A stretch of DNA of 35,725 nucleotides from UBA11606 sp049437325 (GCA_049437325.1 JBMTIM010000033.1:1-35725); one strand, 5' to 3'; counted from the stretch's first letter, positions 9,031 to 16,576 are shown. Translations and numbers: made by a program. The notes: generated by a model not told the origin, from the letters alone.

Positions 9031-9036
9031 ATTGTA
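9031..9036 (-). promoter_or_regulatory. -10 hexamer TACAAT of the P450 gene (leaderless)
   Basis: On the minus strand TACAAT is separated from the P450 ATG by six bases. This places the expected transcription start at or next to the A of the start codon. No ribosome-binding site lies between them. Confidence 0.6.
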
Positions 9037-9144
9037 GGAAAGCGAGCGTCTCGTCGCCGAAAAGATCGATCACGCGCCGACGAATCGGCACCGGTCTTGA
9101 CACGGAATTTCGCCGAAGGTGCCTATCGTTGACCGGGACACATC

Positions 9145-10002
9145 ATGATCAACACGGCAAAAACCTTCACACTCCTCGCCGCCCTCGGCGGCCTCGTCAT
9201 CGTCGCCGGTGGCGCTCTCGGCGGTTCCGGCGGCCTCACGATCGGCTTGATCATCGGGTTCGTCATGGTCGGCGGCTCGTACTGGTTGAGCGACAAGCTC
9301 GCCATCAAGTCGGCCCGTGCGGTTCCGGTCACACGCGAACAGATGCCGCAGTACTACGAGATCATGGAAGATCTCACCGCCCGGGCGAACATGCCGATGC
9401 CGAAGCTGTACGTCACGCCGAGCCAGCAGCCCAACGCGTTCGCCACCGGCCGTAACCCCGACAATGCCGCGGTTGCGGTCACCCACGGGTTGCTCGAGGC
9501 GATGACCTGGGAGCAGGTCCGGGGTGTGCTCGCCCACGAACTCGCCCACATTCGCAACCGTGACATCCTCATCGGCTCCGTCGCCGCCGCCATCGGCATG
9601 GGCATCACGTTCGCCGCTCGCATGGTGATGTGGGGCGCCATGTTCGGTGGAGGTAGAGGCAACGATCGCAACCCGATCGGTGAGCTGGCCTTCGCCATCC
9701 TCGCCCCGATCGCCGCCATGCTGATCCAGGCCGCCGTCAGCCGCAGCCGAGAATTCCAAGCCGACGAGTCGGCCGCGAAACTGCTCGGCACTGGCGAGCC
9801 GCTCGCCGAGGCGCTCGAACGACTCGAGGCGTATGCAAACCGGATTCCCGCAGCGGTGGATCCCAATCAGGCGAGCAACTACATCATCGATCCGCTCAAG
9901 GCACAGGCCCGCGGTGGCCAGGCCGGTGGTCTCGGCAAGATGTTCAGCACCCACCCGCCGACCGAGCAGCGCATCGCTCGCCTCCGCAGCCTCGACCTCT
10001 GA
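9145..10002 (+). CDS. htpX: HtpX/M48-family zinc metalloprotease
   Basis: A 285-residue membrane metallopeptidase likely to degrade misfolded membrane proteins. Two hydrophobic helices at residues 8-26 and 32-48 precede the cytoplasmic catalytic part. The zinc motif HELAH is at 131-135, with Glu132 as base and Glu203 (EFQADESA) as third ligand. A further hydrophobic stretch lies near 143-195. Length and order match HtpX. Upstream, TTGACA (9098-9103) and GCCTAT/TATCGT around 9122-9130 form a plausible promoter. It converges on yajQ. Confidence 0.93.
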   Translation: MINTAKTFTLLAALGGLVIVAGGALGGSGGLTIGLIIGFVMVGGSYWLSDKLAIKSARAVPVTREQMPQYYEIMEDLTARANMPMPKLYVTPSQQPNAFATGRNPDNAAVAVTHGLLEAMTWEQVRGVLAHELAHIRNRDILIGSVAAAIGMGITFAARMVMWGAMFGGGRGNDRNPIGELAFAILAPIAAMLIQAAVSRSREFQADESAAKLLGTGEPLAEALERLEAYANRIPAAVDPNQASNYIIDPLKAQARGGQAGGLGKMFSTHPPTEQRIARLRSLDL

Positions 10003-10053
10003 CCCGCTCCTGCCCGGTCGGCGCCTCGACGGCCGGCCCGGGTGGGTTCGAGA

Positions 10054-10542
10054 TCAGTCCCTGAAGTTCGTGAATTGCAGGGGGATGCCGAAGTCTGCGT
10101 CCTTCATCGCGGCAATTGCCGACTGCAGGTCGTCGCGTTTCTTGCCACTGACCCGGAGCTGCTCACCCTGCGTCGACGACTGCACGCCTTTGAGGCCCAA
10201 GCCCTTGATGAACTTGTTGAGTTCGCGTGCCTTGTCGGCAGAGATACCCGCCTGGAGCGTGGCCGACTGGCGAACTGTGCCACCCGAGGCCGGCTCGACG
10301 GTGCCGTAGTCGAGGACCTTCATCGAGATCTTGCGCTTGGCGAACTTCTCCTCGAGAACCTGCCGCAGCGCGGCCAGACGGTCTTCGGTGGCAGACCCCA
10401 TCTTGATCTCGCCGTCACCGAGCTCGACCGAGCTGTCGGTGCCCTTGAAGTCGAAGCGCTGTGAGACTTCGCGGGCGGCCTGATCGACGGCATTGCGCAC
10501 CTCTTGCATGTCCACTTCTGAAACCACGTCGAATGTCGGCAT
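10054..10542 (-). CDS. YajQ family cyclic di-GMP/nucleotide-binding protein
   Basis: A 162-residue YajQ (DUF520) protein. The whole length matches the family, from PTFDVVSEVDMQEVRNAVDQA to the C-terminal FGIPLQFTNFRD. Some YajQ homologues bind cyclic di-GMP and influence transcription, and others have been reported to bind RNA or nucleotides; the role here is unknown. The start is the ATG at 10542, seven bases after a TACGGT hexamer, so the transcript is probably leaderless. The reading frame is open further upstream but homology begins at this Met. Confidence 0.93.
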   Translation of the reverse strand: MPTFDVVSEVDMQEVRNAVDQAAREVSQRFDFKGTDSSVELGDGEIKMGSATEDRLAALRQVLEEKFAKRKISMKVLDYGTVEPASGGTVRQSATLQAGISADKARELNKFIKGLGLKGVQSSTQGEQLRVSGKKRDDLQSAIAAMKDADFGIPLQFTNFRD

Positions 10543-10549
10543 GCCTGTG

Positions 10550-10555
10550 ACCGTA
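10550..10555 (-). promoter_or_regulatory. -10 hexamer TACGGT of yajQ (leaderless)
   Basis: TACGGT on the minus strand lies seven bases before the yajQ ATG, fitting the TANNNT-N6-9-start pattern seen repeatedly in this window. Confidence 0.55.
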
Positions 10556-10659
10556 CATCGTGAGCGACATCGGCTGCGCAGCCGCACCCTCACCCGGGCA
10601 CCGGGGCTGCGTCGGAGGTCGCAGACATGGCGGAGACCGCTAGTCTTGCTGCCGGTCAA

Positions 10660-10744
10660 GGGTCGGTGCCCGAGCGGCCAAAGGGAACGGGCTGTAAACC
10701 CGTCGGCTTCGCCTACGAAGGTTCGAATCCTTCCCGGCCCACCA
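10660..10744 (+). tRNA. tRNA-Tyr (GTA)
   Basis: An 85-base class II tRNA. The acceptor GGGTCGG pairs with CCGGCCC, with one T-G wobble. The anticodon stem ACGGG/CCCGT encloses loop CTGTAAA with anticodon GTA. A variable arm follows, then T arm GAAGG-TTCGAAT-CCTTC. The 3' CCA is encoded at 10742-10744. A TAGTCT hexamer at 10641-10646 is a plausible -10 element. Confidence 0.97.
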
Positions 10745-10747
10745 CGA

Positions 10748-10785
10748 GAGAGCCCGGTGCTTCGGCACCGGGCTCTCCACTTTTT
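10748..10785 (+). terminator. Intrinsic terminator of tRNA-Tyr
   Basis: A perfect 13-bp stem, GAGAGCCCGGTGC (10748-10760) with its complement at 10765-10777, is closed by a stable TTCG tetraloop. ACTTTTT follows, with the T run at 10781-10785. It lies directly after the CCA of the tRNA. Confidence 0.93.
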
Positions 10786-10804
10786 GGGGCGTGGATCGAC
10801 AACA

Positions 10805-11290
10805 TCAGAGCATCCTCTGCATCACGGTGACGTCGAGCCACCTCCCGAACTTGCGACCGACCTCTTTGTGGCGGCCGGTGACCTCGAAGCCGCACGAACG
10901 GTGCAGCGCCTCGGAGGCCTGTTCGGTCGATGCGATGAAGGCAAGAATCGTGTGGAAGCCGCGGGCACGGGCCATGTCGACCAGCTCGGTGAGCAGTGCC
11001 TTCCCGACGCCGAGCCCCCGAGCAGCCTCGTCGACGTAGATGCTGTTCTCGACCGATGTGTTGTAGGCCGGTCGGTTTCGGTAGGGGGAGAGCGAGGCGA
11101 ACCCGACGACGCGGCCGTCGTGTTCGGCCACGATCACACCGAGTGCACCGAGGCGGTCGGTGATCCACGCCCGCTGCTCGTCGAGCGTCCGTGGCACAAG
11201 ATCGAAGGTTGCGGTCGAGTGCTCGACCTCGTGGTTGTAGATCGACATCAGCCGTTCGGCGTCGCCGACCGTTGCATTTCGGATCTTCAT
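10805..11290 (-). CDS. GNAT N-acetyltransferase, PAT/BAR (phosphinothricin acetyltransferase-like)
   Basis: A 161-residue acetyl-CoA-dependent N-acetyltransferase. The N-terminal IRNATVGDAERLMSIYNHEV, the central ENSIYVDEAARGLGVGKALL (acetyl-CoA loop RGLGVG) and the C-terminal HRSCGFEVTGRHKEVGRKF are characteristic of the phosphinothricin/methionine sulfoximine acetyltransferase family. Such enzymes detoxify glutamate analogues or methionine derivatives; the natural substrate here is not known. The ATG at 11290 is preferred over 11323 because TAGCGT sits eight bases upstream of it and family homology begins there. It diverges from the DUF2237 gene. Confidence 0.9.
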   Translation of the reverse strand: MKIRNATVGDAERLMSIYNHEVEHSTATFDLVPRTLDEQRAWITDRLGALGVIVAEHDGRVVGFASLSPYRNRPAYNTSVENSIYVDEAARGLGVGKALLTELVDMARARGFHTILAFIASTEQASEALHRSCGFEVTGRHKEVGRKFGRWLDVTVMQRML

Positions 11291-11298
11291 CTCGGGCA

Positions 11299-11304
11299 AC
11301 GCTA
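11299..11304 (-). promoter_or_regulatory. -10 hexamer TAGCGT of the GNAT gene (leaderless)
   Basis: TAGCGT on the minus strand is eight bases before the ATG at 11290. It supports that start over the upstream in-frame ATG. Confidence 0.5.
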
Positions 11305-11321
11305 CGTGGTTGGATGTGGTC

Positions 11322-11690
11322 ATGGCTCGAAATGTGCTCGGTGGTGAACTGGCTGAATGCGGGCGAGATCCGGTCACTGGTTTCTTTCGCGACGGCTGCT
11401 GCAACACATCGCCAGAAGACATCGGCTCGCACACGGTCTGTGCGACCGTCACCGCCGAGTTTCTCGAGTTCTCCCTGGCGGCCGGCAACGACCTTTCGAC
11501 GCCTCGTCCCGAGTACGGGTTCGCCGGTCTCCAGCCCGGTGACGGCTGGTGCGTGTGCGCCGGTCGCTGGCTCGAAGCGGCCACCGCCGGCTACGGATGC
11601 CCCGTCCGACTCGCAGCAACCCATGAGCGAGCACTCGAGATCGTGCCGCTTCAGATGCTTCGGGCTCATGCCGCCGACAGCGACAACTGA
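11322..11690 (+). CDS. DUF2237 family protein
   Basis: A 122-residue conserved protein. The start ARNVLGGELAECGRDPVTGF, then FRDGCCNT, GSHTVCA, GNDLSTPRPEYGFAGLQPGD and WCVCAGRW, matches the DUF2237/COG3651 family across its whole length. Conserved cysteines (CC in GCCNT, HTVC, WCVC) suggest metal binding or redox chemistry, but no function is known. The ATG at 11322 overlaps the alternative minus-strand ATG at 11323 and agrees with family starts. It ends one base before the promoter of the dioxygenase gene. Confidence 0.88.
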   Translation: MARNVLGGELAECGRDPVTGFFRDGCCNTSPEDIGSHTVCATVTAEFLEFSLAAGNDLSTPRPEYGFAGLQPGDGWCVCAGRWLEAATAGYGCPVRLAATHERALEIVPLQMLRAHAADSDN

Positions 11691-11696
11691 TACAAC
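11691..11696 (+). promoter_or_regulatory. -10 hexamer TACAAC of the TauD-like gene (leaderless)
   Basis: TACAAC immediately follows the DUF2237 stop codon and is six bases before the ATG at 11703. The dioxygenase can thus be transcribed separately without a leader. Confidence 0.5.
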
Positions 11697-11702
11697 CAGC
11701 CC

Positions 11703-12560
11703 ATGACGATCGACGTGACCCCGACCGGTCAAGCATGCGGAGCTGTCGTGCGAGGCGTCGACCTCGGTCGGCCGCTCGACGCAGACACCGTTGGCGCCAT
11801 CCGCTCTGCGTGGCTCGACCACCATGTCCTCGTGTTCCCCGACCAGCCGATGAGCGACGATGACCTCGAGCGGTACACGCTGCACTTCGGCCCCTTCGGC
11901 GACGACCCGTTTTTCGATCCGATCGACGGCCGTGAAAACATCGCTGCGATCCATCGCCTGCCCGATGAGCAAGCCCCCCTCTTCGCCGACAACTGGCATG
12001 CCGACTGGACCTTCCAGCAGTTCCCGCCCGACGGCACGTGTCTCGCGTCCCGGATCATCCCGCCCAACGGAGGCAACACGCTCTACGCAAACCAGGTCGC
12101 TGCGTTGGCAGCGATGCCGTCCGATCTTCGACAGCGGATCGATGGTCTCACGGCAATCCACAGTGCTCGCACTGCCTACGCCCCCGATGGGGTGTACGGC
12201 GACGACGATCCCGACGACCGCTCCATGCGGATCGTTCCCAGTGACGAGGCCTACAAGACCCAGACCCATCCGCTCATCCGGCCAAACCGAGAGTCGGGTG
12301 CCGAAGCCGTGTACTCCACGCTCGGGTACATCATCGGGATCGAAGGGATGGCGAGCGACGAAGCGATCCCGCTGCTCATCGAACTCAACCAGTGGCAAAC
12401 CCGCGACGAGTTCGTGTACACCCACGTCTGGGAGCCCGACATGCTCGTCATGTGGGACAACCGCTGCGTGCTGCACAAAGCGACGGGAGGGTTCGACGGA
12501 TATGAACGTCTCTTGCACCGCACCACGATCGGTTACAACCACGACGTTTCGGCGGCGTAG
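11703..12560 (+). CDS. TauD/TfdA-family Fe(II)/2-oxoglutarate dioxygenase
   Basis: A 285-residue dioxygenase that hydroxylates an organic substrate while decarboxylating 2-oxoglutarate. The facial triad is His99 and Asp101 in NWHADWTF plus His258 in NRCVLHKATGGF. Arg269, 11 residues later, is placed to bind the 2-oxoglutarate carboxylate. The N-terminal GAVVRGVDLGRPL and HHVLVFPDQ segments are typical of TauD/TfdA. The sulfonate- or aryloxyacid-specific residues cannot be judged by eye. It lies 93 bases upstream of mftA on the same strand, but mftA has its own promoter-like and ribosome sites, so a shared function is only possible. Confidence 0.93.
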   Translation: MTIDVTPTGQACGAVVRGVDLGRPLDADTVGAIRSAWLDHHVLVFPDQPMSDDDLERYTLHFGPFGDDPFFDPIDGRENIAAIHRLPDEQAPLFADNWHADWTFQQFPPDGTCLASRIIPPNGGNTLYANQVAALAAMPSDLRQRIDGLTAIHSARTAYAPDGVYGDDDPDDRSMRIVPSDEAYKTQTHPLIRPNRESGAEAVYSTLGYIIGIEGMASDEAIPLLIELNQWQTRDEFVYTHVWEPDMLVMWDNRCVLHKATGGFDGYERLLHRTTIGYNHDVSAA

Positions 12561-12619
12561 GCCCGACCACCGGTCCTCGATCTGTCGACCGACGAATCGC
12601 CGCCCGGCACGACGCCATC

Positions 12620-12649
12620 TACAGTGAGGGCCGAGCCGCCCCGAGGAGG
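12620..12649 (+). promoter_or_regulatory. Promoter -10 and strong ribosome-binding site of mftA
   Basis: TACAGT (12620-12625) is a plausible -10 element. GAGGAGGA (12643-12650) is a near-perfect Shine-Dalgarno four bases before the mftA ATG. Unlike many genes here, this one has a leader and a strong ribosome site, consistent with high output of the precursor peptide. Confidence 0.6.
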
Positions 12650-12653
12650 ATTC

Positions 12654-12779
12654 ATGGAGCCAACCGAACTCGTCGACGAGAGTCCGGTCGAAGCCGCCGA
12701 GACTGTCGAGCCCGAGCTGGTCGAAGAAGAGCTGCTCGTCGAGGAGATCTCCATCGACGGCATGTGCGGCGTCTACTGA
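12654..12779 (+). CDS. mftA: Mycofactocin precursor peptide MftA
   Basis: A 41-residue peptide with a very acidic leader (ELVDESPVEAAETVEPELVE) and the C-terminal core IDGMCGVY. The last two residues, Val-Tyr, are the ones decarboxylated and cyclised by MftC and then released by MftE in characterised systems. The length, acidity and the invariant C-terminus are diagnostic. It is followed four bases later by mftB and then mftC. A long antisense reading frame covers it but has no homology. Known biology: the Val-Tyr dipeptide becomes the redox cofactor mycofactocin; here this is inferred from the complete neighbouring gene set. Confidence 0.97.
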   Translation: MEPTELVDESPVEAAETVEPELVEEELLVEEISIDGMCGVY

Positions 12780-12783
12780 ACCG

Positions 12784-13062
12784 TTGACCTTCAACTCGGC
12801 GGTTGCGTACCGGTTGCACGAGCGCGTGGCGCTGCGACCCGAACCATTCGGCGCGCTGGCCTACCACTACGGCAATCGTCGGTTGAACTTTCTCCGCGCG
12901 CCGGAACTCGTTGCGCTCGTCGAGTCCCTCGACAGCTACGACTCCGTGCGCGACGCATTCGATGCTGCCGACATCGACCCCGGTCGTTGGCCGAGCTTCG
13001 AGAAGGCGCTCGCCTCGCTCGCTGCGTCGGACTTCTTGGTGGCCGAGGGCGTCGACCCATGA
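12784..13062 (+). CDS. mftB: Mycofactocin binding/chaperone protein MftB (PqqD-like)
   Basis: A 92-residue RiPP recognition protein that binds the MftA leader and presents it to MftC. The family signature YRLHERVALRPEPFGALAYHYGNRRLNFLRAPEL is present almost entirely, followed by a helical C-terminus. The start is TTG at 12784, four bases after the mftA stop; no ATG or GTG precedes the conserved region. The stop overlaps the mftC ATG by four bases (ATGA), so MftB and MftC are translationally coupled. Confidence 0.95.
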   Translation: MTFNSAVAYRLHERVALRPEPFGALAYHYGNRRLNFLRAPELVALVESLDSYDSVRDAFDAADIDPGRWPSFEKALASLAASDFLVAEGVDP

Positions 13063-14219
13063 CGCTGATCGACAACCCTCGGCCCGACAACCTCGTCCTG
13101 TCACCGGTCAAGAGGTCGGGTCTGGCCGACCAGATGAAGGCGGGCCTCGACGCTCCCATCTGTCTGACCTGGGAACTCACCTACGCCTGCAATCTGCAAT
13201 GTGTGCATTGCCTGTCGTCGTCGGGTCGCCGGGACCCGCGCGAGCTCACAACCGACGAGTGCGAAGCGGTGATCGACGAACTGCAACGGATGCAGGTCTT
13301 CTACATCAACATCGGTGGCGGTGAACCCACCATTCGCAAGGACTTCTGGCACCTCGTCCACTACGCCGTCGATCATGGCGTAGGAGTGAAGTTCTCCACC
13401 AACGGGTCGGGCATCGACGCAACCGTGGCCGAGCAACTCGCACAATCCGACTACGTCGATGTGCAGATCTCGATCGACGGGGCCGACGCCGCAACCAACG
13501 ACCATGTTCGTGGCGACGGTTCGTTCGCGACGGCGGTGGAGGCGATGGAGCACCTGCGGGCCGCCGGATTCGAAGGCTTCAAGATCTCGGTCGTCATGAC
13601 CCGCCACAACATCGCACAGGTCGATGATTTCAGGGCGATGGCCGATCGGTACGGCGCCCAGCTTCGGCTCACGCGCTTTCGTCCGTCGGGACGCGGCGCC
13701 GATTCGTGGGACGACCTGCACCCGACCGATCAGCAACAACGCGACCTCTACCACTGGCTGATCGATCACCCCGATGTCTTGACCGGGGATTCGTTCTTTC
13801 ATCTGTCCGCCCTGGGCGAAGCCCTTCCGGGCCTGAATCTGTGTGGAGCGGGCCGGGTCGTCTGCCTGATCGATCCCCTCGGCGATGTCTACGCCTGCCC
13901 GTTCGTTCTCCACGACGAGTTCCTTGCAGGAAACGTTCGCGACGAAGGTGGGTTCGTGCAGGTGTGGCAGCAAAGCAACCTCTTCGCCGAGTTGCGTGAA
14001 CCCCAATCGGCCGGAGCCTGTGCAAGCTGCGGCCACTTCGACGCCTGCCAGGGTGGTTGTATGGCCGCCAAGTTCTTCACCGGTATCCCACTCGATGGTC
14101 CCGACCCGGAGTGCGTGCTCGGGCACGGCGAAGCAGCGATGGACTCCGTCGCCCGGGCGTCGGTCGGCAAGGATCACAGCCGCACTGCGGTGGTGATCGG
14201 CCCCAAGCCCATCGGCTGA
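13059..14219 (+). CDS. mftC: Mycofactocin radical SAM maturase MftC
   Basis: A 386-residue radical SAM/SPASM enzyme. The CxxxCxxC cluster motif is Cys44, Cys48 and Cys51 in YACNLQCVHC, and GGGEP near 86-90 contacts SAM. The C-terminal half carries the SPASM cysteines (LCGAGRVVC, YACPF, CASCGHFDACQGGC) for two auxiliary iron-sulfur clusters. Known reaction: oxidative decarboxylation of the C-terminal Tyr of MftA and carbon-carbon bond formation with the preceding Val. The position straight after mftA-mftB confirms the assignment. The start ATG at 13059 overlaps the mftB stop; the frame is open further upstream within mftB but that is not conserved. Confidence 0.97.
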   Translation: MTLIDNPRPDNLVLSPVKRSGLADQMKAGLDAPICLTWELTYACNLQCVHCLSSSGRRDPRELTTDECEAVIDELQRMQVFYINIGGGEPTIRKDFWHLVHYAVDHGVGVKFSTNGSGIDATVAEQLAQSDYVDVQISIDGADAATNDHVRGDGSFATAVEAMEHLRAAGFEGFKISVVMTRHNIAQVDDFRAMADRYGAQLRLTRFRPSGRGADSWDDLHPTDQQQRDLYHWLIDHPDVLTGDSFFHLSALGEALPGLNLCGAGRVVCLIDPLGDVYACPFVLHDEFLAGNVRDEGGFVQVWQQSNLFAELREPQSAGACASCGHFDACQGGCMAAKFFTGIPLDGPDPECVLGHGEAAMDSVARASVGKDHSRTAVVIGPKPIG

Positions 14220-14238
14220 GGGCGGCCCGGTCCAGCCA

Positions 14239-14244
14239 TAGGCT
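14239..14244 (+). promoter_or_regulatory. -10 hexamer TAGGCT of the GcvT-like gene (leaderless)
   Basis: TAGGCT is six bases before the GTG at 14251. The GcvT-like gene can therefore be expressed independently of mftABC. Confidence 0.5.
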
Positions 14245-14250
14245 GACGTC

Positions 14251-15384
14251 GTGAAGGCACACGGGCTCAACCCTCGCATCAAGAAATCCCCGTTCTTCGA
14301 CAAGGCGGTCGAGTACGGCGCAACCGAGTTCCACCCCTACAACGGCATGTGGATGCCGGTGGGGTACGACTCACCCGTCAACGAGTACTGGAATGTGCTC
14401 GAGCGAGCGAGTCTGTGGGACGTCGGCGTCGAGAAATGTGTCGAGATCGTCGGCCCCGACGCCGAGGCGTTCATGCAACTGCTGACCCCCCGCAACATCG
14501 GCCAGGTTGCCCCCGGGCGGTGCGCCTACGTGTTTCTCGTCAATCAAGACGGTGGTCTGCTCAACGATCCCGTCATGTTGCGGATGGCCGATGATCGGTT
14601 CTGGCTGTCGACTGCCGATGCCGATGTGTACCTGTGGGCGAAGGGTGTCTCGGTGTTCGCGGGCCTCGACGTCGAAATCAACACGCCGCATGTGTATCCG
14701 GTGCAACTGCAGGGGCCCCGTTCGGCCGAGATCATGGTCGACGTCTTCGGAGACGACGTCCTCGACCTCCGCTACTACCACTGGATGTACGCAACGATCG
14801 ACGGGATCGACGTCGTCATCTCTCGGACCGGCTACTCGTCGGAACTCGGCTACGAGATCTATCTGCTCGGTGAGGATCGAGGTGGCGACCTGTGGGAGGT
14901 CCTCATGGCCGCTGGTGCACCGTATGGACTCGCTCCCGGATCACCGAACCGGATCCGGCGAATCGAGGGTGGTGTTCTCGACTACGCAAGCGACATGACC
15001 CCCGACGAGAACCCGCTCGAGCTCGGCCTCGAACGGTTCATCGACTGGGACAAGGACTTTCTTGGCAAGCCTGCACTCCAGCGGATCTGCGACCAGGGTG
15101 TCCGTCGCCGATTGACGGGACTCTTCCTCGACGGTCCTGCGCTCCAGAAAAACAACGAGCACCGCTGGCCGATTGTCGGCGACGGCCAGCAGGTCGGCGT
15201 TGTGACCAATGCGGTTCATTCGCCCCGCCTCGATCGCAACATCGCGTTTGCGATCATCGACGTGCCGTTCGAGTCCAATGGTGTGGCCATCACCGTCGAG
15301 ACGGCGGAAGGCGTGCGCAACGCCGAGCGAACGACCCTCCCGTTCCTCCCCAGCCCTCCAGAGAAGACTGCCCGGCTTCGCTAG
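14251..15384 (+). CDS. GcvT/DmdA-like aminomethyltransferase-fold protein
   Basis: A 377-residue folate-dependent methyltransferase-family protein. The N-terminal NPRIKKSPFFDKAVEYGA, the segment LWDVGVEKCVEIVGPDAEAF, GGLLNDPVMLRM, SRTGYSSELGYEIY, and NRIRRIEGGVLDYASDM with ENPLELGLERFI follow the order of both GcvT (glycine cleavage T protein) and DmdA (DMSP demethylase). The overall resemblance as judged from memory is closer to DmdA-like proteins, because of the RIKKSPF start and the SPNRIRRIEGG segment. No gcvH or gcvP is nearby, so it is probably not the glycine cleavage protein. The likely chemistry is methyl or one-carbon transfer to tetrahydrofolate from an unknown donor. It sits between mftC and mftD. 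Confidence 0.85.
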   Translation: MKAHGLNPRIKKSPFFDKAVEYGATEFHPYNGMWMPVGYDSPVNEYWNVLERASLWDVGVEKCVEIVGPDAEAFMQLLTPRNIGQVAPGRCAYVFLVNQDGGLLNDPVMLRMADDRFWLSTADADVYLWAKGVSVFAGLDVEINTPHVYPVQLQGPRSAEIMVDVFGDDVLDLRYYHWMYATIDGIDVVISRTGYSSELGYEIYLLGEDRGGDLWEVLMAAGAPYGLAPGSPNRIRRIEGGVLDYASDMTPDENPLELGLERFIDWDKDFLGKPALQRICDQGVRRRLTGLFLDGPALQKNNEHRWPIVGDGQQVGVVTNAVHSPRLDRNIAFAIIDVPFESNGVAITVETAEGVRNAERTTLPFLPSPPEKTARLR

Positions 15385-15540
15385 GTCCGGAGGCTTCTCG
15401 CTCACACGGGTTGCGTCACCGGTGGGGAAGGGCCGGGGGCCCTGCTGCCGGTCTGAGGTGGACCTGTCGAGCGGGCGTGTGTCGCTGCGGGACGCGACCA
15501 GCTGTCGCTGGGTTGTCGGCCCCGCCCTGACCGAGGACGG

Positions 15541-16251
15541 TCAGTCGCGGCTGATGAAGAGGCTGAGCACGTAATAGAAGAGCGTCATCACCGAACTGAA
15601 CAGGGCGAGCGCTGCACCGACGTGGGCGACCACCGGAAACTCACGGATGATCGTTTGGGTCTGGTAGAGGATCGCAACGCCTGACAGGGCAATCATCGCA
15701 ACCGAGAACCAGATGCCGAGACTGAGACCGAAGAGGACCGCTCCGACGATCAGGGCGAGCGCAGCGACGAAGCCGTACATGACGATCGGCCGCAGGAACG
15801 AGAGATCCTTGCGGGTGACGAAGGCGACGAGCGTAAGGCCGCTGAAACCGACTGCTGTGATCAGGGCAGCAGCCATGACCGAGGTGTCGCCGCCGTCCGC
15901 AATCTCGAAGAAGTAGTGCATCATCGGCGAGAACAGCACGGCATAGAGCGCAGCAGAGCCGAGGAGGCCGGCGTACTGGCGTTGCGGGTTGAGGAGATCC
16001 ATGGCTGCGTTGGTCACGATCCATTGACCGGCCATGAAGCCGCCGAGCACCAAGAGCCAGGTGAGACCACCGCCACCGGCAACAAAGTTGTAGATACGTT
16101 CGGAAATGCCGAGGTTGATGAAGAGCGCCTCGATGGCGGCGAAGGCTGCAATCGCGCCGAGGAGATGCTGGTAGACACGCACGACGAAATCGCCGCGGGT
16201 CGTTTCGTCGAATTGGATGGCAGGTCGAAGGTCGACTTCGCTGAACGACAT
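15541..16251 (-). CDS. Bax inhibitor-1/YccA family membrane protein
   Basis: A 236-residue integral membrane protein with about seven hydrophobic helices, beginning LLGAIAAFAAIEALF and ending FSSVMTLFYYVLSLFISRD. Spacing and the terminal helix agree with the BI-1/YccA (TMBIM) family, some members of which form calcium channels or modulate FtsH. The ATG at 16251 is chosen because the hydrophobic protein begins just after it and longer versions add non-conserved sequence. A TACACT hexamer at about 16301-16306 on the minus strand could be its -10 element. It is divergent from the small gene at 16400 and interrupts the mycofactocin gene order. Confidence 0.85.
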   Translation of the reverse strand: MSFSEVDLRPAIQFDETTRGDFVVRVYQHLLGAIAAFAAIEALFINLGISERIYNFVAGGGGLTWLLVLGGFMAGQWIVTNAAMDLLNPQRQYAGLLGSAALYAVLFSPMMHYFFEIADGGDTSVMAAALITAVGFSGLTLVAFVTRKDLSFLRPIVMYGFVAALALIVGAVLFGLSLGIWFSVAMIALSGVAILYQTQTIIREFPVVAHVGAALALFSSVMTLFYYVLSLFISRD

Positions 16252-16399
16252 GAACACTCGCTTTCGTGTCGCGACCACGTCAGGCGGCCGCACGAAAACC
16301 AGTGTATCGAACACCCGTCCTTGCGTTCCCTCAGGGGTACCGGAGAGTAGTGTCGACCCAGTGTCGGGCATGTCTCCCGGCTCGACGAATGGAGTGACA

Positions 16400-16576
16400 A
16401 TGGGCTGGTTCAAGAAAGCGAAAAAGCTTGCCGACGACCACGCGGACACGATCGAGGACGGCATCGACAGGGCCGCTGATCTCGCAAAGGACAAGCTCGG
16501 CGACGAGCACGACGAGACGGTCGATTCGGTGGCCGAGAAAGCCAAAGACCTGCTCGACGACATCGACGCCGACTGA
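16400..16576 (+). CDS. Small helical protein resembling MT0933-type antitoxins
   Basis: A 58-residue, highly charged, all-helical protein (MGWFKKAKKLADDHADTIED, then GIDRAADLAKDKLGDEHDET and further heptad-like repeats). It resembles the MT0933/Rv0909-type antitoxin family and, more loosely, stress-associated CsbD-like peptides. The ATG has GGAG at 16391-16394 five bases upstream, so translation is likely. No toxin-like reading frame lies next to it: the next gene is mftD, 122 bases downstream. The antitoxin label is family resemblance only. Confidence 0.65.
   Translation: MGWFKKAKKLADDHADTIEDGIDRAADLAKDKLGDEHDETVDSVAEKAKDLLDDIDAD

Noticed and set aside
10805..11290. GNAT protein as an acquired herbicide or antibiotic resistance determinant
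   Set aside because: PAT/BAR-like genes are common chromosomal genes in actinobacteria, and no mobile element or compositional break is seen.
10713..12794. Minus-strand open frame of 693 codons crossing tRNA-Tyr, GNAT, DUF2237, TauD and mftA
   Set aside because: It covers a tRNA, a terminator and several well-supported genes, and its translation has no recognisable domain. Long antisense frames are expected at this GC content.
13101..14303. Minus-strand open frame of 400 codons antisense to mftC
   Set aside because: mftC has clear radical SAM and SPASM motifs; the antisense product shows no motif.
15209..15574. Short plus-strand open frame after the GcvT-like gene
   Set aside because: It overlaps the end of that gene and the next one, has no ribosome site and no homology.
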